The notes beneath the pieces were generated by a model. It worked only from the letters and a program-made list of their open reading frames with translations. It had not been told where the DNA came from and ran no database searches. From Culex pipiens pallens (lineage: Eukaryota; Arthropoda; Insecta; Diptera; Culicidae): a stretch of 64,000 nucleotides of DNA. The DNA lies in assembly GCF_016801865.2 (NCBI RefSeq), contig NC_068938.1:21510873-21574872 (forward strand), written 5' to 3'. A program made the position numbers and the translations under genes. This document shows positions 10,609-21,823 of this stretch, piece after piece (within the stretch, counting starts at the first letter, position 1; each line of letters begins with the position of its first letter).

Positions 10609-11880
10609 ACGTTTTTTCCTCAAGTTCATCTCAACAACGTTAAACATTTGTTTATGATATCAAAATCACATAAAATAACCCTCATTTGATGATTCAATAA
10701 CAACAGCACACACATGACTGCGGTGAACCCCCAGCTGGTTCTACCCTTGAAGCAAGGTGCAACAAAATTAATTAAACTCACCAGCAACACGCCAACCGCA
10801 GCCAGGTTGCCAAATTCGACGCCAACTCCGTCACCGTAACCCATGGGGCCATGTGTTGTGTGTGATATGATACACGACCTGGCTAAACGAGATCAACACA
10901 CAGCCGCGCGCGCCACCGTTGATTGGGATCTTTCGGCGATCGGTCCCAAAAGTGGCACCTTTATCGTGATGGTCCCAGGGGTTCCTGAGGTGGACGACGA
11001 CCGCCAAAACCTCTTAATCTCTTTGTAGTTTCACCCAAGAACGATGCTCGCGTAACTCAGCATGAACGCCGTGGCGTCGGATATCGGCTTTGGAGCGGGG
11101 TGAAACTCCACCTCTGGTGTAGCTAATTATTATTTCATTTTCAGCAAAATCATCAATCATATTGTTTTCAGGGGCTCATGGCCTCTAAGCCCCCGCCCGG
11201 TAGGTGGGCTAACTCAACCAGCTAAGCCCTCATGATCTCACTGACATGTGTGACTAACCCTCATTTTGAGCAGCCGTCAGTCAGTTCCAACGCTGAGTTC
11301 AACTTTATTCATCTCCAGCCCGATTGGTTCGAGTTCTGGTACTTAAAACTTCATTTATTACACTTTCTTGCAGAATCTCCACAGGTTACTTCACGTCACG
11401 GTAATTACACTGGAGGTCAACACAGCGCAAGCTAATATTTCATTCCTGGTAGATCGTAGCTCCAGCTTCGTCACGACGACGACCAGCTGTCCAAACTGTC
11501 CCGGCATGCTCACAAAATTGATTATTTCTCCGAGTCGTTTAACCGTCGAGAAGATCATTCAATCTCCTTCCACTGAAAGTCATTTCTTCAGCTAAACTGC
11601 ATATATCTATTACGGTTTACAAACCTGTCCTCGTGTGCAAATAAACGATCCTCTGGACACATCCCCCTCCATTCCATCGTGTAGAGCAAATCAGACACGC
11701 CACACACGCGAACCAGCGCGAAAAAAGGCATTAATCTCAATGAAACATACGTTTTGACATCTCATCATCTTGGGCGTAGCGTAGAGCCGATGGGATGGGA
11801 TGTTGTTTGCTCCACGGCGTGACAAAGAACCAGGTTGCATATTTTTTTTGCACCGACTTGCATTGCCTAGTGAAGTTGCA
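10609..11880. other. Unique interval, no supported gene
   Basis: Mostly unique sequence with moderate GC. Bases 11171-11193 form a GGGGCT/AGCCCC hairpin next to a weakly tRNA-like stretch lacking a B box. Short open frames show no recognisable domain. Confidence 0.4.
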
Positions 11881-12011
11881 CGAGAAGAAGGTCTCTAGCG
11901 ATTTTTTAAAAGGTCCTTTAAGGTTTAATAAAACTCGTTTTTTTGCCATCAAATCGGGCGTCCAATTTTATATAAAAGTCCTTTCGACCCCAAATTTCTT
12001 ATTATTTAGTT
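11881..12011. mobile_element. Fragment of the foldback family present at 53421-54771
   Basis: The stretch reading GCCATCAAATCGGGCGTC and then AAAAGTCCTTTCGACC matches positions about 54503-54550 inside the large palindrome with a few substitutions. The match ends where the (AGTATTTT) array begins, so the array grew at or within an old copy of this transposon. Confidence 0.7.
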
Positions 12012-12843
12012 AGTATTTTAGTATTTTAGTATCTTAGTATTTTAGTATTTTAGTATTTTAGTATTTTAGTATTTTAGTATTTTAGTATTTTAGTATTTTA
12101 GTATTTTAGTATTTTAGTATTTTAGTATTTTAGTATTTTAGTATTTTAGTATTTTAGTATTTTAGTATTTTAGTATTTTAGTATTTTAGTATTTTAGTAT
12201 TTTAGTATTTTAGTATTTTAGTATTTTAGTATTTTAGTATTTTAGTATTTTAGTATTTTAGTATTTTAGTATTTTAGTATTTTAGTATTTTAGTATTTTA
12301 GTATTTTAGTATTTTAGTATTTTAGTATTTTAGTATTTTAGTATTTTAGTATTTTAGTATTTTAGTATTTTAGTATTTTAGTATTTTAGTATTTTAGTAT
12401 TTTAGTATTTTAGTATTTTAGTATTTTAGTATTTTAGTATTTTAGTATTTTAGTATTTTAGTATTTTAGTATTTTAGTATTTTAGTATTTTAGTATTTTA
12501 GTATTTTAGTATTTTAGTATTTTAGTATTTTAGTATTTTAGTATTTTAGTATTTTAGTATTTTAGTATTTTAGTATTTTAGTATTTTAGTATTTTAGTAT
12601 TTTAGTATTTTAGTATTTTAGTATTTTAGTATTTTAGTATTTTAGTATTTTAGTATTTTAGTATTTTAGTATTTTAGTATTTTAGTATTTTAGTATTTTA
12701 GTATTTTAGTATTTTAGTATTTTAGTATTTTAGTATTTTAGTATTTTAGTATTTTAGTATTTTAGTATTTTAGTATTTTAGTATTTTAGTATTTTAGTAT
12801 TTTAGTATTTTAGTATTTTAGTATTTTAGTATTTTAGTATTTT
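12012..12843. repeat. Octanucleotide array (AGTATTTT), 104 units
   Basis: There are 832 bp of exact 8-bp periodicity with one deviating unit (AGTATCTT at 12028-12035, near the left edge) and a degenerate exit after 12843. Such uniformity implies recent expansion or strong slippage. It is not the insect telomere repeat TTAGG. Confidence 0.97.
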
Positions 12844-12859
12844 AGTATTAGTATTTAAG

Positions 12860-14450
12860 TTTTTTTTAAATCTTTTTGTCTTTTTGGCTTTTGTAACAGA
12901 TTCCCTCCGTGTCACCAATGCTTTCAAACTGTCGCATGCATCTACCAAAATCAGATCATTCCCCTGCATGCCAGGCCATTCTGTTCGTGGCGACGACATC
13001 GGGTCGTGGACCGGAATATGAAACAGTTCGTTCCGCAGGCCATAAATATCCGCGCGTTGACAGGCCGAGACGGTTCCGACAACGGCGACGGTTGGCCTTA
13101 AGGGCAATGTATCATCTTTCGTCGTGGCGACTTTGGTTGTTGAACTGGTTAGTTGTCTGTCCCCAGTCCGCCGGAACAGTGGTCATTCCTCGGGGCTGGG
13201 ACACGGGACACGAGGCGTTGCATTGAATGACGGGATATGAAATGTGTTTTCCGCTGCCCACGAACTCTTCGTTAGCGCCCCAAAGGAAGAAGGCAGTTGG
13301 ACATGCTGGAGATTCTCAATCAAGGCAGAGTGGTCACATTGTAACGCGTTGGGGCTGGTCACTTCTTCGCGAGATGAAAAACGGGCGACAAACTAATGCA
13401 CGTGCGAAGTGATCACTCATGGACGGGGATCAATTAGAGTAAGGTTTCCCCTTACCTGTAGGCTTGGCAAACTAATGTCGCGTGGAGATTAATTCCGTCA
13501 ACGGTCGGATCGAGATTAAATCGGATTAGAGGAAGCGCCGGAGCCTGCCCAGTTGCCTGTCTGCCCACTCACAGTCACGCAAAAGTGAAATGTTGAATGA
13601 CGAGTGTTGGTCATAACAGTGCCAGAGGTAATTTATTTTAGATCGAGCGATAGGTACACTACTTTGAAAGGGGACAGATTTTCTGCAATGTGATACTATA
13701 TTATTAACAAGTAATACGACTTATCGGAGAATCATAGTTCATAAAGTAAAATTACAATTATTTTACCTGAAATAATATTGTATCCGATGTTCTTCAAATA
13801 AATACAATATACTTATATAAGTACATATTTCGAAGAATATTTTCACTGTGTTTAAAAAAGTATGATAAAAAGCATCAGTTCATGTAGCGAATAAGTGTTG
13901 AACTTTTTCTTCCATTGCTGAAAATTCCAAAGTGTCAAAACTCATCCATCTGCACGTGAATTTTGCAGGTCGACAAAATTTCAACGTCTCACGCTTCCAC
14001 TAAGGCAAGAATCACTCGCGAGAGCAAAAACGAAATAGCATTCCCCCATAATCGCTCACGTCGTCGTCGTCGCCGAGCCCTAATTGCAGCGTGTTATTGT
14101 CTTAATATTTGGGCATGAATTGTGGTTTTGAAGCAGAACAAAAAAAAAAACATGCGAAACATTCTTCGACGCCGGCGGTGACGGCTCTCGCCAAAAGTGG
14201 TCCACAAAGGCGAGCATCAATTATGCTGAATGAGAAAAGTTTCGCGATTTTTTTTCACTGCGCGCGCGCTTTTTCTCAGTGGTGATATTTTATTAACCAC
14301 GGCCGAGCTGACCAACATCATTCCGTTGCGTTATGGAATTTTCATCGCGTGGAATGCCTAATTGTTGCCATCATATTTTGAGCACGTTTTTTTGAGCTGC
14401 AGGTGGCGATGGAATTATTGAGCTGAGTTGTTCAGTTGAGGACTGATGTG
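12860..14450. other. Unique interval, no supported gene
   Basis: A unique island of moderate GC at 12900-13630 and 13930-14450 with an AT-rich stretch between. Overlapping open frames at 12909-13226 (plus) and 12826-13107 (minus) lack recognisable domains. Nothing else was identified. Confidence 0.35.
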
Positions 14451-15362
14451 AAATAATTTTAAAAGTAGCATTTTTTTGCTAAAACTTTGAACCTTATAAA
14501 TTACAAGCCTAACCCGACAAACTTCGTCTTGACGTAAAGCTTGTTCGTTTATTAAGCCTCCTGTGATCAAAATTTGAGTTTACGTAAATTTTCCCATACA
14601 ATCTGCAGATGTTCCGGCATCGGCCCAGAGTGGCAAAAATATTTTACTTAGATGAGTGAAAAACTGAGAACGTTTAGATCGCTGTTTTAATTTATCTTTT
14701 ATTTTTGATTTTATACGCCCCTCCGAAGCAAATCTCCATGAAAACTGAAAATGGATTTTATTTGGCTATTTATTCATCTCGGTATAAAAAAATCTTCTTT
14801 TGCAAATTGTTGCATAAACTAGTAATTTCCATAAGTTTTACAGGACTGAAAAAGTAACTTGAATAAATGTACAGACATTTTAATTTTCAAAAAGGTATCA
14901 TTATTTTTCAAAAAATTACATGCTGCCTATTAGACTGGCTCGTCGTTATACGGAAAATTTTGAAAAATGCTCAAATCAAAGTTTTGTTGATGTCTTTTGG
15001 GCCTCAAAATAACCTTCTAAAATTTGGGAGCGATTGGTTGCGCCACACATTGCGTATGCAGTATGGAAAAACCCTCTTTATAACATTTTGTTTTTCATAA
15101 TTTTTATTTTCCACTAAATTTGTCAAACCAATACAATAGCGTTAAAATTGAGAAAATTCTCTAAAAATTACTGAAGAAAGTATTGCGCTATCTTGCTTTT
15201 GCCAAAAGATTCAGCGTCCTCAAAACTGGTCTAAAACGTGTTTTTTGCTTGGAAATCACATTTTTTAATTGCAATTGGAGACCATTATTTGGTTAAAATC
15301 AGAAACACAGTTATTTTATGTTTTATTTTTCAAATAATATGAGATAGGTTGAATTGAAAATT
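14451..15362. other. AT-rich interval, probable old transposon remnants
   Basis: AT-rich and without coding potential. The texture resembles the decayed repeats seen elsewhere in the window, but no end or family could be assigned. Confidence 0.3.
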
Positions 15363-16371
15363 TACACACTAAGAAAAAGTCGTGTAATATTCCATCTTAT
15401 TTGATGCACATAACTGGAGCGTCGAAAAAGACGTAAAATTACATCAGATTGTAAAATTACACGATATTTAAAACTAGCCATGACAGTGTAATTTTACATG
15501 GATTGGTAGCAATGATGACGTATGCTGCAAAACCTTTTTTTAGATATTCACAGAAATGGATAAAAATTTGGTTGTTTTGAATGATTTTATTGAGTTTTCA
15601 CGGTTATTTACACTTCCACATTTATCTAGTCCCCAATTTAACAATTTGCACATAAACAATGATTCTTCTAAAACACTGAATCTTCCTCTCCTCTGCTTGT
15701 TCCTTTCACCTCCTTCAATCGGATTCCGCCACAAGTTGTGGCTCACAAGCATCACACTTCTTCAATTTTTGCCCTTCCTTCTAAATTTTCTGTATTTTGG
15801 GTCACTTTCTTGAAGCACCATTTGTTTTGAGTTGGCAGCTTAGAACATCGAATGCAACTCCGCGGCTGCTCTTCCGGATATAAATTTACAACTGCAACCT
15901 GAACTGCAACAAAAAGTTTTAAAAAAATGCACTTTACGTTGGGATCCGATCGAGAACATTAAAACATACCTCTGTCAGCGTTTTAATTGTGCCATCCAGG
16001 CCTTTTGTGGTAGATTCCAAGAATTATTGCGGTCCCCCAGCGGGAAAAAATATTCTCGTTGCCAAACATCAACAACGATTTGACGTTTCAACTTCAGGCG
16101 CGTAAGAAATAAACACGTGGTATTACATTATATTTGATGTAACGTTACATCATAAAACACGCTCCAGTTATGTGCATCAAATATAATGTAAAATTAGGTC
16201 AAAATAGATTTATTATCACATCAAAAGTTGTGCTTCACATTTTCAATAGCAATTTTGACATTTTGTGTCAAATAGAATGTAAATTCACATCATAATCTCG
16301 TTTACATGATTTTATTTTACGTCGAAAAGCGAATTCCGTTAAGTGTAATAATCATTATTTTTTAGTGTGTA
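15363..16371. mobile_element. TA-flanked MITE, about 1.0 kb
   Basis: Ends are TACACACTAA (15363-15372) and TTAGTGTGTA (16362-16371), consistent with TA duplication and inverted repeats starting CACACTAA. A second inverted pair, the 22 bp starting TTTGATGCACATAAC at 15400-15421, is matched exactly in reverse at 16160-16181. The subterminal regions are filled with TGTAAAATTACA-like palindromes. The centre (15530-15850) is unrelated, pyrimidine-rich and carries no convincing gene. TA duplication suggests the Tc1/mariner superfamily, which is an inference from the flanks only. Confidence 0.75.
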
Positions 16372-16788
16372 GTATTGGAGTTAAGTTGGCTGAATATTTT
16401 CCCAGATTTCATAAAATCGATAATGATAGCAGGTTTTTGTTCTTTTTTCAATTTGTTTTTCAGATAAATGCACAGAATTAAATGCTCAATCATAATAAAT
16501 TTTGCTATAACTTGTTAGCTAATTTTATATTTTTAAGCCTGCATAATTTGATCTGATAGTATTAATGTGATTGTACAAGCAAAGAACTTCCCGGATTCGT
16601 AAAATAATTAACTGATTTGGCTTTGGATTTCATTCCGTTAATTACAACGAAAAAGAAAAAAAAAAATCTTTCTTCAAAATGAAAAAAAAAATAATTCGAT
16701 TCCCGTGTGCTCTCTTGTTCTATCTAGATATGAATCCCAGCAAGCTTAGTTCAAAAGAGCACACCGGCATCGAAGTATAATTTTTCAA
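16372..16788. other. AT-rich interval, nothing recognised
   Basis: AT-rich sequence left of the satellite-bearing retroposon. No gene or repeat end was identified. Confidence 0.35.
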
Positions 16789-16813
16789 CATGCAGCGGCA
16801 GAACAAAACTTCG
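16789..16813. repeat. Left 25-bp target-site duplication
   Basis: The 25 bases starting CATGCAGCGGCAG at 16789 are repeated exactly at 21824-21848. They bracket the satellite plus tail unit and read as a target duplication. The first four bases (CATG) also continue the 3' tail repeat, so the true duplication may be 21-25 bp. Confidence 0.85.
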
Positions 16814-16814
16814 G

Positions 16815-19800
16815 AGTTCAATTAGTTGGGTGGTGACGCGCGGTCAATTATGTGGCATTGTGTGTGAAAAGAAAAGAATTTTATTTCGTGTTTCATCCTG
16901 ATTGGCTTGCCCACAAGCAGAAGAAAATCAGTTCAATTAGTTGGGTGGTGACGCGCGGTCAATTATGTGGCATTGTGTGTGAAAAGAAAAGAATTTTATT
17001 TCGTGTTTCATCCTGATTGGCTTGCCCACAAGCAGAAGAAAATCAGTTCAATTAGTTGGGTGGTGACGCGCGGTCAATTATGTGGCATTGTGTGTGAAAA
17101 GAAAAGAATTTTATTTCGTGTTTCATCCTAGTTGGCTTGCCCACAAGCAGAAGAAAATCAGTTCAATTAGTTGGGTGGTGACGCGCGGTCAATTATGTGG
17201 CATTGTGTGTGAAAAGAAAAGAATTTTATTTCGTGTTTCATCCTGGTTGGCTTGCCCACAAGCAGAAGAAAATCAGTTCAATTAGTTGGGTGGTGACGCG
17301 CGGTCAATTATGTGGCATTGTGTGTGAAAAGAAAAGAATTTTATTTCGTGTTTCATCCTAGTTGGCTTGCCCACAAGCAGAAGAAAATCAGTTCAATTAG
17401 TTGGGTGGTGACGCGCGGTCAATTATGTGGCATTGTGTGTGAAAAGAAAAGAATTTTATTTCGTGTTTCATCCTGATTGGCTTGCCCACAAGCAGAAGAA
17501 AATCAGTTCAATTAGTTGGGTGGTGACGCGCGGTCAATTATGTGGCATTGTGTGTGAAAAGAAAAGAATTTTATTTCGTGTTTCATCCTGGTTGGCTTGC
17601 CCACAAGCAGAAGAAAATCAGTTCAATTAGTTGGGTGGTGACGCGCGGTCAATTATGTGGCATTGTGTGTGAAAAGAAAAGAATTTTATTTCGTGTTTCA
17701 TCCTGATTGGCTTGCCCACAAGCAGAAGAAAATCAGTTCAATTAGTTGGGTGGTGACGCGCGGTCAATTATGTGGCATTGTGTGTGAAAAGAAAAGAATT
17801 TTATTTCGTGTTTCATCCTAGTTGGCTTGCCCACAAGCAGAAGAAAATCAGTTCAATTAGTTGGGTGGTGACGCGCGGTCAATTATGTGGCATTGTGTGT
17901 GAAAAGAAAAGAATTTTATTTCGTGTTTCATCCTAGTTGGCTTGCCCACAAGCAGAAGAAAATCAGTTCAATTAGTTGGGTGGTGACGCGCGGTCAATTA
18001 TGTGGCATTGTGTGTGAAAAGAAAAGAATTTTATTTCGTGTTTCATCCTGGTTGGCTTGCCCACAAGCAGAAGAAAATCAGTTCAATTAGTTGGGTGGTG
18101 ACGCGCGGTCAATTATGTGGCATTGTGTGTGAAAAGAAAAGAATTTTATTTCGTGTTTCATCCTGATTGGCTTGCCCACAAGCAGAAGAAAATCAGTTCA
18201 ATTAGTTGGGTGGTGACGCGCGGTCAATTATGTGGCATTGTGTGTGAAAAGAAAAGAATTTTATTTCGTGTTTCATCCTGATTGGCTTGCCCACAAGCAG
18301 AAGAAAATCAGTTCAATTAGTTGGGTGGTGACGCGCGGTCAATTATGTGGCATTGTGTGTGAAAAGAAAAGAATTTTATTTCGTGTTTCATCCTAGTTGG
18401 CTTGCCCACAAGCAGAAGAAAATCAGTTCAATTAGTTGGGTGGTGACGCGCGGTCAATTATGTGGCATTGTGTGTGAAAAGAAAAGAATTTTATTTCGTG
18501 TTTCATCCTGGTTGGCTTGCCCACAAGCAGAAGAAAATCAGTTCAATTAGTTGGGTGGTGACGCGCGGTCAATTATGTGGCATTGTGTGTGAAAAGAAAA
18601 GAATTTTATTTCGTGTTTCATCCTAGTTGGCTTGCCCACAAGCAGAAGAAAATCAGTTCAATTAGTTGGGTGGTGACGCGCGGTCAATTATGTGGCATTG
18701 TGTGTGAAAAGAAAAGAATTTTATTTCGTGTTTCATCCTGATTGGCTTGCCCACAAGCAGAAGAAAATCAGTTCAATTAGTTGGGTGGTGACGCGCGGTC
18801 AATTATGTGGCATTGTGTGTGAAAAGAAAAGAATTTTATTTCGTGTTTCATCCTAGTTGGCTTGCCCACAAGCAGAAGAAAATCAGTTCAATTAGTTGGG
18901 TGGTGACGCGCGGTCAATTATGTGGCATTGTGTGTGAAAAGAAAAGAATTTTATTTCGTGTTTCATCCTGGTTGGCTTGCCCACAAGCAGAAGAAAATCA
19001 GTTCAATTAGTTGGGTGGTGACGCGCGGTCAATTATGTGGCATTGTGTGTGAAAAGAAAAGAATTTTATTTCGTGTTTCATCCTAGTTGGCTTGCCCACA
19101 AGCAGAAGAAAATCAGTTCAATTAGTTGGGTGGTGACGCGCGGTCAATTATGTGGCATTGTGTGTGAAAAGAAAAGAATTTTATTTCGTGTTTCATCCTG
19201 ATTGGCTTGCCCACAAGCAGAAGAAAATCAGTTCAATTAGTTGGGTGGTGACGCGCGGTCAATTATGTGGCATTGTGTGTGAAAAGAAAAGAATTTTATT
19301 TCGTGTTTCATCCTGATTGGCTTGCCCACAAGCAGAAGAAAATCAGTTCAATTAGTTGGGTGGTGACGCGCGGTCAATTATGTGGCATTGTGTGTGAAAA
19401 GAAAAGAATTTTATTTCGTGTTTCATCCTGGTTGGCTTGCCCACAAGCAGAAGAAAATCAGTTCAATTAGTTGGGTGGTGACGCGCGGTCAATTATGTGG
19501 CATTGTGTGTGAAAAGAAAAGAATTTTATTTCGTGTTTCATCCTGGTTGGCTTGCCCACAAGCAGAAGAAAATCAGTTCAATTAGTTGGGTGGTGACGCG
19601 CGGTCAATTATGTGGCATTGTGTGTGAAAAGAAAAGAATTTTATTTCGTGTTTCATCCTGATTGGCTTGCCCACAAGCAGAAGAAAATCAGTTCAATTAG
19701 TTGGGTGGTGACGCGCGGTCAATTATGTGGCATTGTGTGTGAAAAGAAAAGAATTTTATTTCGTGTTTCATCCTGGTTGGCTTGCCCACAAGCAGAAGAA

Positions 19801-21163
19801 AATCAGTTCAATTAGTTGGGTGGTGACGCGCGGTCAATTATGTGGCATTGTGTGTGAAAAGAAAAGAATTTTATTTCGTGTTTCATCCTGATTGGCTTGC
19901 CCACAAGCAGAAGAAAATCAGTTCAATTAGTTGGGTGGTGACGCGCGGTCAATTATGTGGCATTGTGTGTGAAAAGAAAAGAATTTTATTTCGTGTTTCA
20001 TCCTGATTGGCTTGCCCACAAGCAGAAGAAAATCAGTTCAATTAGTTGGGTGGTGACGCGCGGTCAATTATGTGGCATTGTGTGTGAAAAGAAAAGAATT
20101 TTATTTCGTGTTTCATCCTGGTTGGCTTGCCCACAAGCAGAAGAAAATCAGTTCAATTAGTTGGGTGGTGACGCGCGGTCAATTATGTGGCATTGTGTGT
20201 GAAAAGAAAAGAATTTTATTTCGTGTTTCATCCTGGTTGGCTTGCCCACAAGCAGAAGAAAATCAGTTCAATTAGTTGGGTGGTGACGCGCGGTCAATTA
20301 TGTGGCATTGTGTGTGAAAAGAAAAGAATTTTATTTCGTGTTTCATCCTAGTTGGCTTGCCCACAAGCAGAAGAAAATCAGTTCAATTAGTTGGGTGGTG
20401 ACGCGCGGTCAATTATGTGGCATTGTGTGTGAAAAGAAAAGAATTTTATTTCGTGTTTCATCCTGGTTGGCTTGCCCACAAGCAGAAGAAAATCAGTTCA
20501 ATTAGTTGGGTGGTGACGCGCGGTCAATTATGTGGCATTGTGTGTGAAAAGAAAAGAATTTTATTTCGTGTTTCATCCTGATTGGCTTGCCCACAAGCAG
20601 AAGAAAATCAGTTCAATTAGTTGGGTGGTGACGCGCGGTCAATTATGTGGCATTGTGTGTGAAAAGAAAAGAATTTTATTTCGTGTTTCATCCTAGTTGG
20701 CTTGCCCACAAGCAGAAGAAAATCAGTTCAATTAGTTGGGTGGTGACGCGCGGTCAATTATGTGGCATTGTGTGTGAAAAGAAAAGAATTTTATTTCGTG
20801 TTTCATCCTAGTTGGCTTGCCCACAAGCAGAAGAAAATCAGTTCAATTAGTTGGGTGGTGACGCGCGGTCAATTATGTGGCATTGTGTGTGAAAAGAAAA
20901 GAATTTTATTTCGTGTTTCATCCTGGTTGGCTTGCCCACAAGCAGAAGAAAATCAGTTCAATTAGTTGGGTGGTGACGCGCGGTCAATTATGTGGCATTG
21001 TGTGTGAAAAGAAAAGAATTTTATTTCGTGTTTCATCCTAGTTGGCTTGCCCACAAGCAGAAGAAAATCAGTTCAATTAGTTGGGTGGTGACGCGCGGTC
21101 AATTATGTGGCATTGTGTGTGAAAAGAAAAGAATTTTATTTCGTGTTTCATCCTGATCGGCTT
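16815..21163 (+). repeat. 115-bp satellite array, 38 monomers
   Basis: The motif TGTGGCATTG recurs from 16851 to 21106 at exactly 115-bp spacing (37 intervals, 4255 bp), so no indel exists across the array. The only variation seen in the first 37 monomers is at two adjacent bases, sites 16900-16901 plus multiples of 115, which read GA, AG or GG. Each monomer contains a perfect 5-bp stem with a 4-nt loop (GCTTG-CCCA-CAAGC, first copy 16905-16918). Monomer 38 diverges after TCCTGATCGG. The 67-codon frames that recur in this array all stop after about two monomers and are not genes. Confidence 0.97.
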
Positions 21164-21171
21164 GCTCAAGT

Positions 21172-21199
21172 CCTTCCTATATCATCGTTGATCGGGAGG
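21172..21199 (+). other. RNA hairpin H1 in the retroposon tail
   Basis: A 28-nt stem-loop: CCTTCC pairs with GGGAGG (one G-U), then an asymmetric internal loop, then ATCA pairs with TGAT around loop TCGT. It is followed by a 12-bp perfect palindrome CACGACGTCGTG at 21200-21211. A decayed copy starts at about 21267. Confidence 0.7.
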
Positions 21200-21370
21200 C
21201 ACGACGTCGTGTGAATTGTTGCATTAAAATAAGTTTAAGTATTACTGTAAATGACTGTAAAAAGTCCTTCCTATATCATCAATGTCGTCTGGGTAATCGT
21301 GATGAAAAATTACATTTATTCAGTATTTAAATACCTGTGCGCGAGTGTTTTGGTGTGCTAATTAGAAAGA

Positions 21371-21398
21371 CCTTCCCATAGCATCGTTGCTCGGAAGG
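21371..21398 (+). other. RNA hairpin H2 in the retroposon tail
   Basis: Same 28-nt fold as H1. The outer stem is CCTTCC/GGAAGG and the inner stem AGCA/TGCT. Relative to H1, one outer pair changes from U-G to U-A and one inner pair from U-A to G-C. Confidence 0.7.
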
Positions 21399-21424
21399 CT
21401 CGCCGACGGGTTTGTTATGAAAGT

Positions 21425-21452
21425 CCTCCCCATAGCATCGTAGCTCGGGAGG
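21425..21452 (+). other. RNA hairpin H3 in the retroposon tail
   Basis: Same 28-nt fold. The outer stem is CCTCCC/GGGAGG, so the covarying outer pair is C-G here, and the inner stem keeps the A-U, G-C and C-G pairs. The innermost pair is A-A, a mismatch next to the loop. Confidence 0.7.
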
Positions 21453-21695
21453 CATCGAAAAGCCAATACCTTATCCTACTAACCCAAAAAAAAAAAAAAA
21501 AAATAATCACGTGATGCTTGAAGGAGATGCTGTGGATTCAACGGTCTCAAGCGGTATCAACAAGTATATAGCGAAAAACTATGTGCTTGATGAGTCTGCA
21601 AACTCAACTATCGGACTAACATTCCTCCCTTTTGTTGAACTGCAGGCTTCTTGGGAGGGCGCCGGTATTGACTAATAAAGTCGGGGTCTTCAGGG

Positions 21696-21752
21696 GTTAA
21701 ACAGTGAACGGATGGTTGGCTCCCACTGATCATTTTTGATTCATTGTTTAAC
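21696..21752 (+). other. 3'-proximal hairpin of the retroposon
   Basis: GTTAAACAGTGAA (21696-21708) pairs with TTCATTGTTTAAC (21740-21752), 12 of 13 positions, around a 31-nt loop. A second stem, CCTCCC/GGGAGG, brackets 21624-21658. Structured 3' ends are used by many LINE reverse transcriptases for template recognition, so this is a candidate recognition element. Confidence 0.5.
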
Positions 21753-21823
21753 TTCAGCTGATCTGTCAATAACGGAGTAGCAGCTCATTGGCAGTCAACC
21801 ATGCTCATGCTCATGCTCATGCT

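Larger units (their letters stand above)
16814..21823 (+). mobile_element. Candidate retroposon made of a 115-bp satellite array and a structured 3' tail
   Basis: The unit begins at GAGTTCAATTAG immediately after the left duplication and ends with (ATGCTC)4 at 21801-21824 immediately before the right duplication. It contains 38 satellite monomers (16815 to about 21163) and about 660 bp of unique tail. The tail carries three related 28-nt hairpins, an A-run of about 19 near 21485, AATAAA at 21674-21679 and a 13-bp-stem hairpin at 21696-21752. A long direct target duplication with a short-repeat 3' terminus is typical of non-LTR retrotransposition. No ORF1, endonuclease or reverse transcriptase is present, so it would be non-autonomous, perhaps a LINE that lost its ORFs but kept 5' monomers and its 3' UTR. 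A satellite expanded inside an inserted retroposon is the main alternative. Confidence 0.65.

Noticed and set aside
10045..10689. Open frames of 195-259 codons in several frames on both strands across the octamer array
   Set aside because: The unit AAAAAGAC contains no stop in any frame on either strand, so long frames are automatic. The peptides are pure Lys/Asp/Thr/Arg/Gln or Phe/Leu/Cys/Val/Ser repeats.
11171..11235. tRNA-like sequence with a GGCTTAGCTGGTTGAG stretch on the minus strand
   Set aside because: There is an A-box resemblance but no B box (GTTCGA) and no cloverleaf. The GGGGCT/AGCCCC hairpin does not fit a T arm.
12012..12843. Telomeric repeat
   Set aside because: The unit AGTATTTT is not TTAGG or a known variant, and the array is internal with unique sequence on both sides.
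17082..20965. Twelve 67-codon frames of nearly identical sequence
   Set aside because: They are the 115-bp monomer read in successive frames. Each ends at a stop after two monomers, and frame is not maintained because 115 is not a multiple of 3.
16815..21163. CRISPR array
   Set aside because: The repeats are contiguous with no unique spacers, and the sequence is eukaryotic.
16815..21163. Hammerhead ribozyme in the monomer
   Set aside because: The nearest core-like string is CTGATTGG, not CTGATGA, and it is itself the variable site. No matching GAAA arrangement was found by eye. A covariance-model search would settle it.
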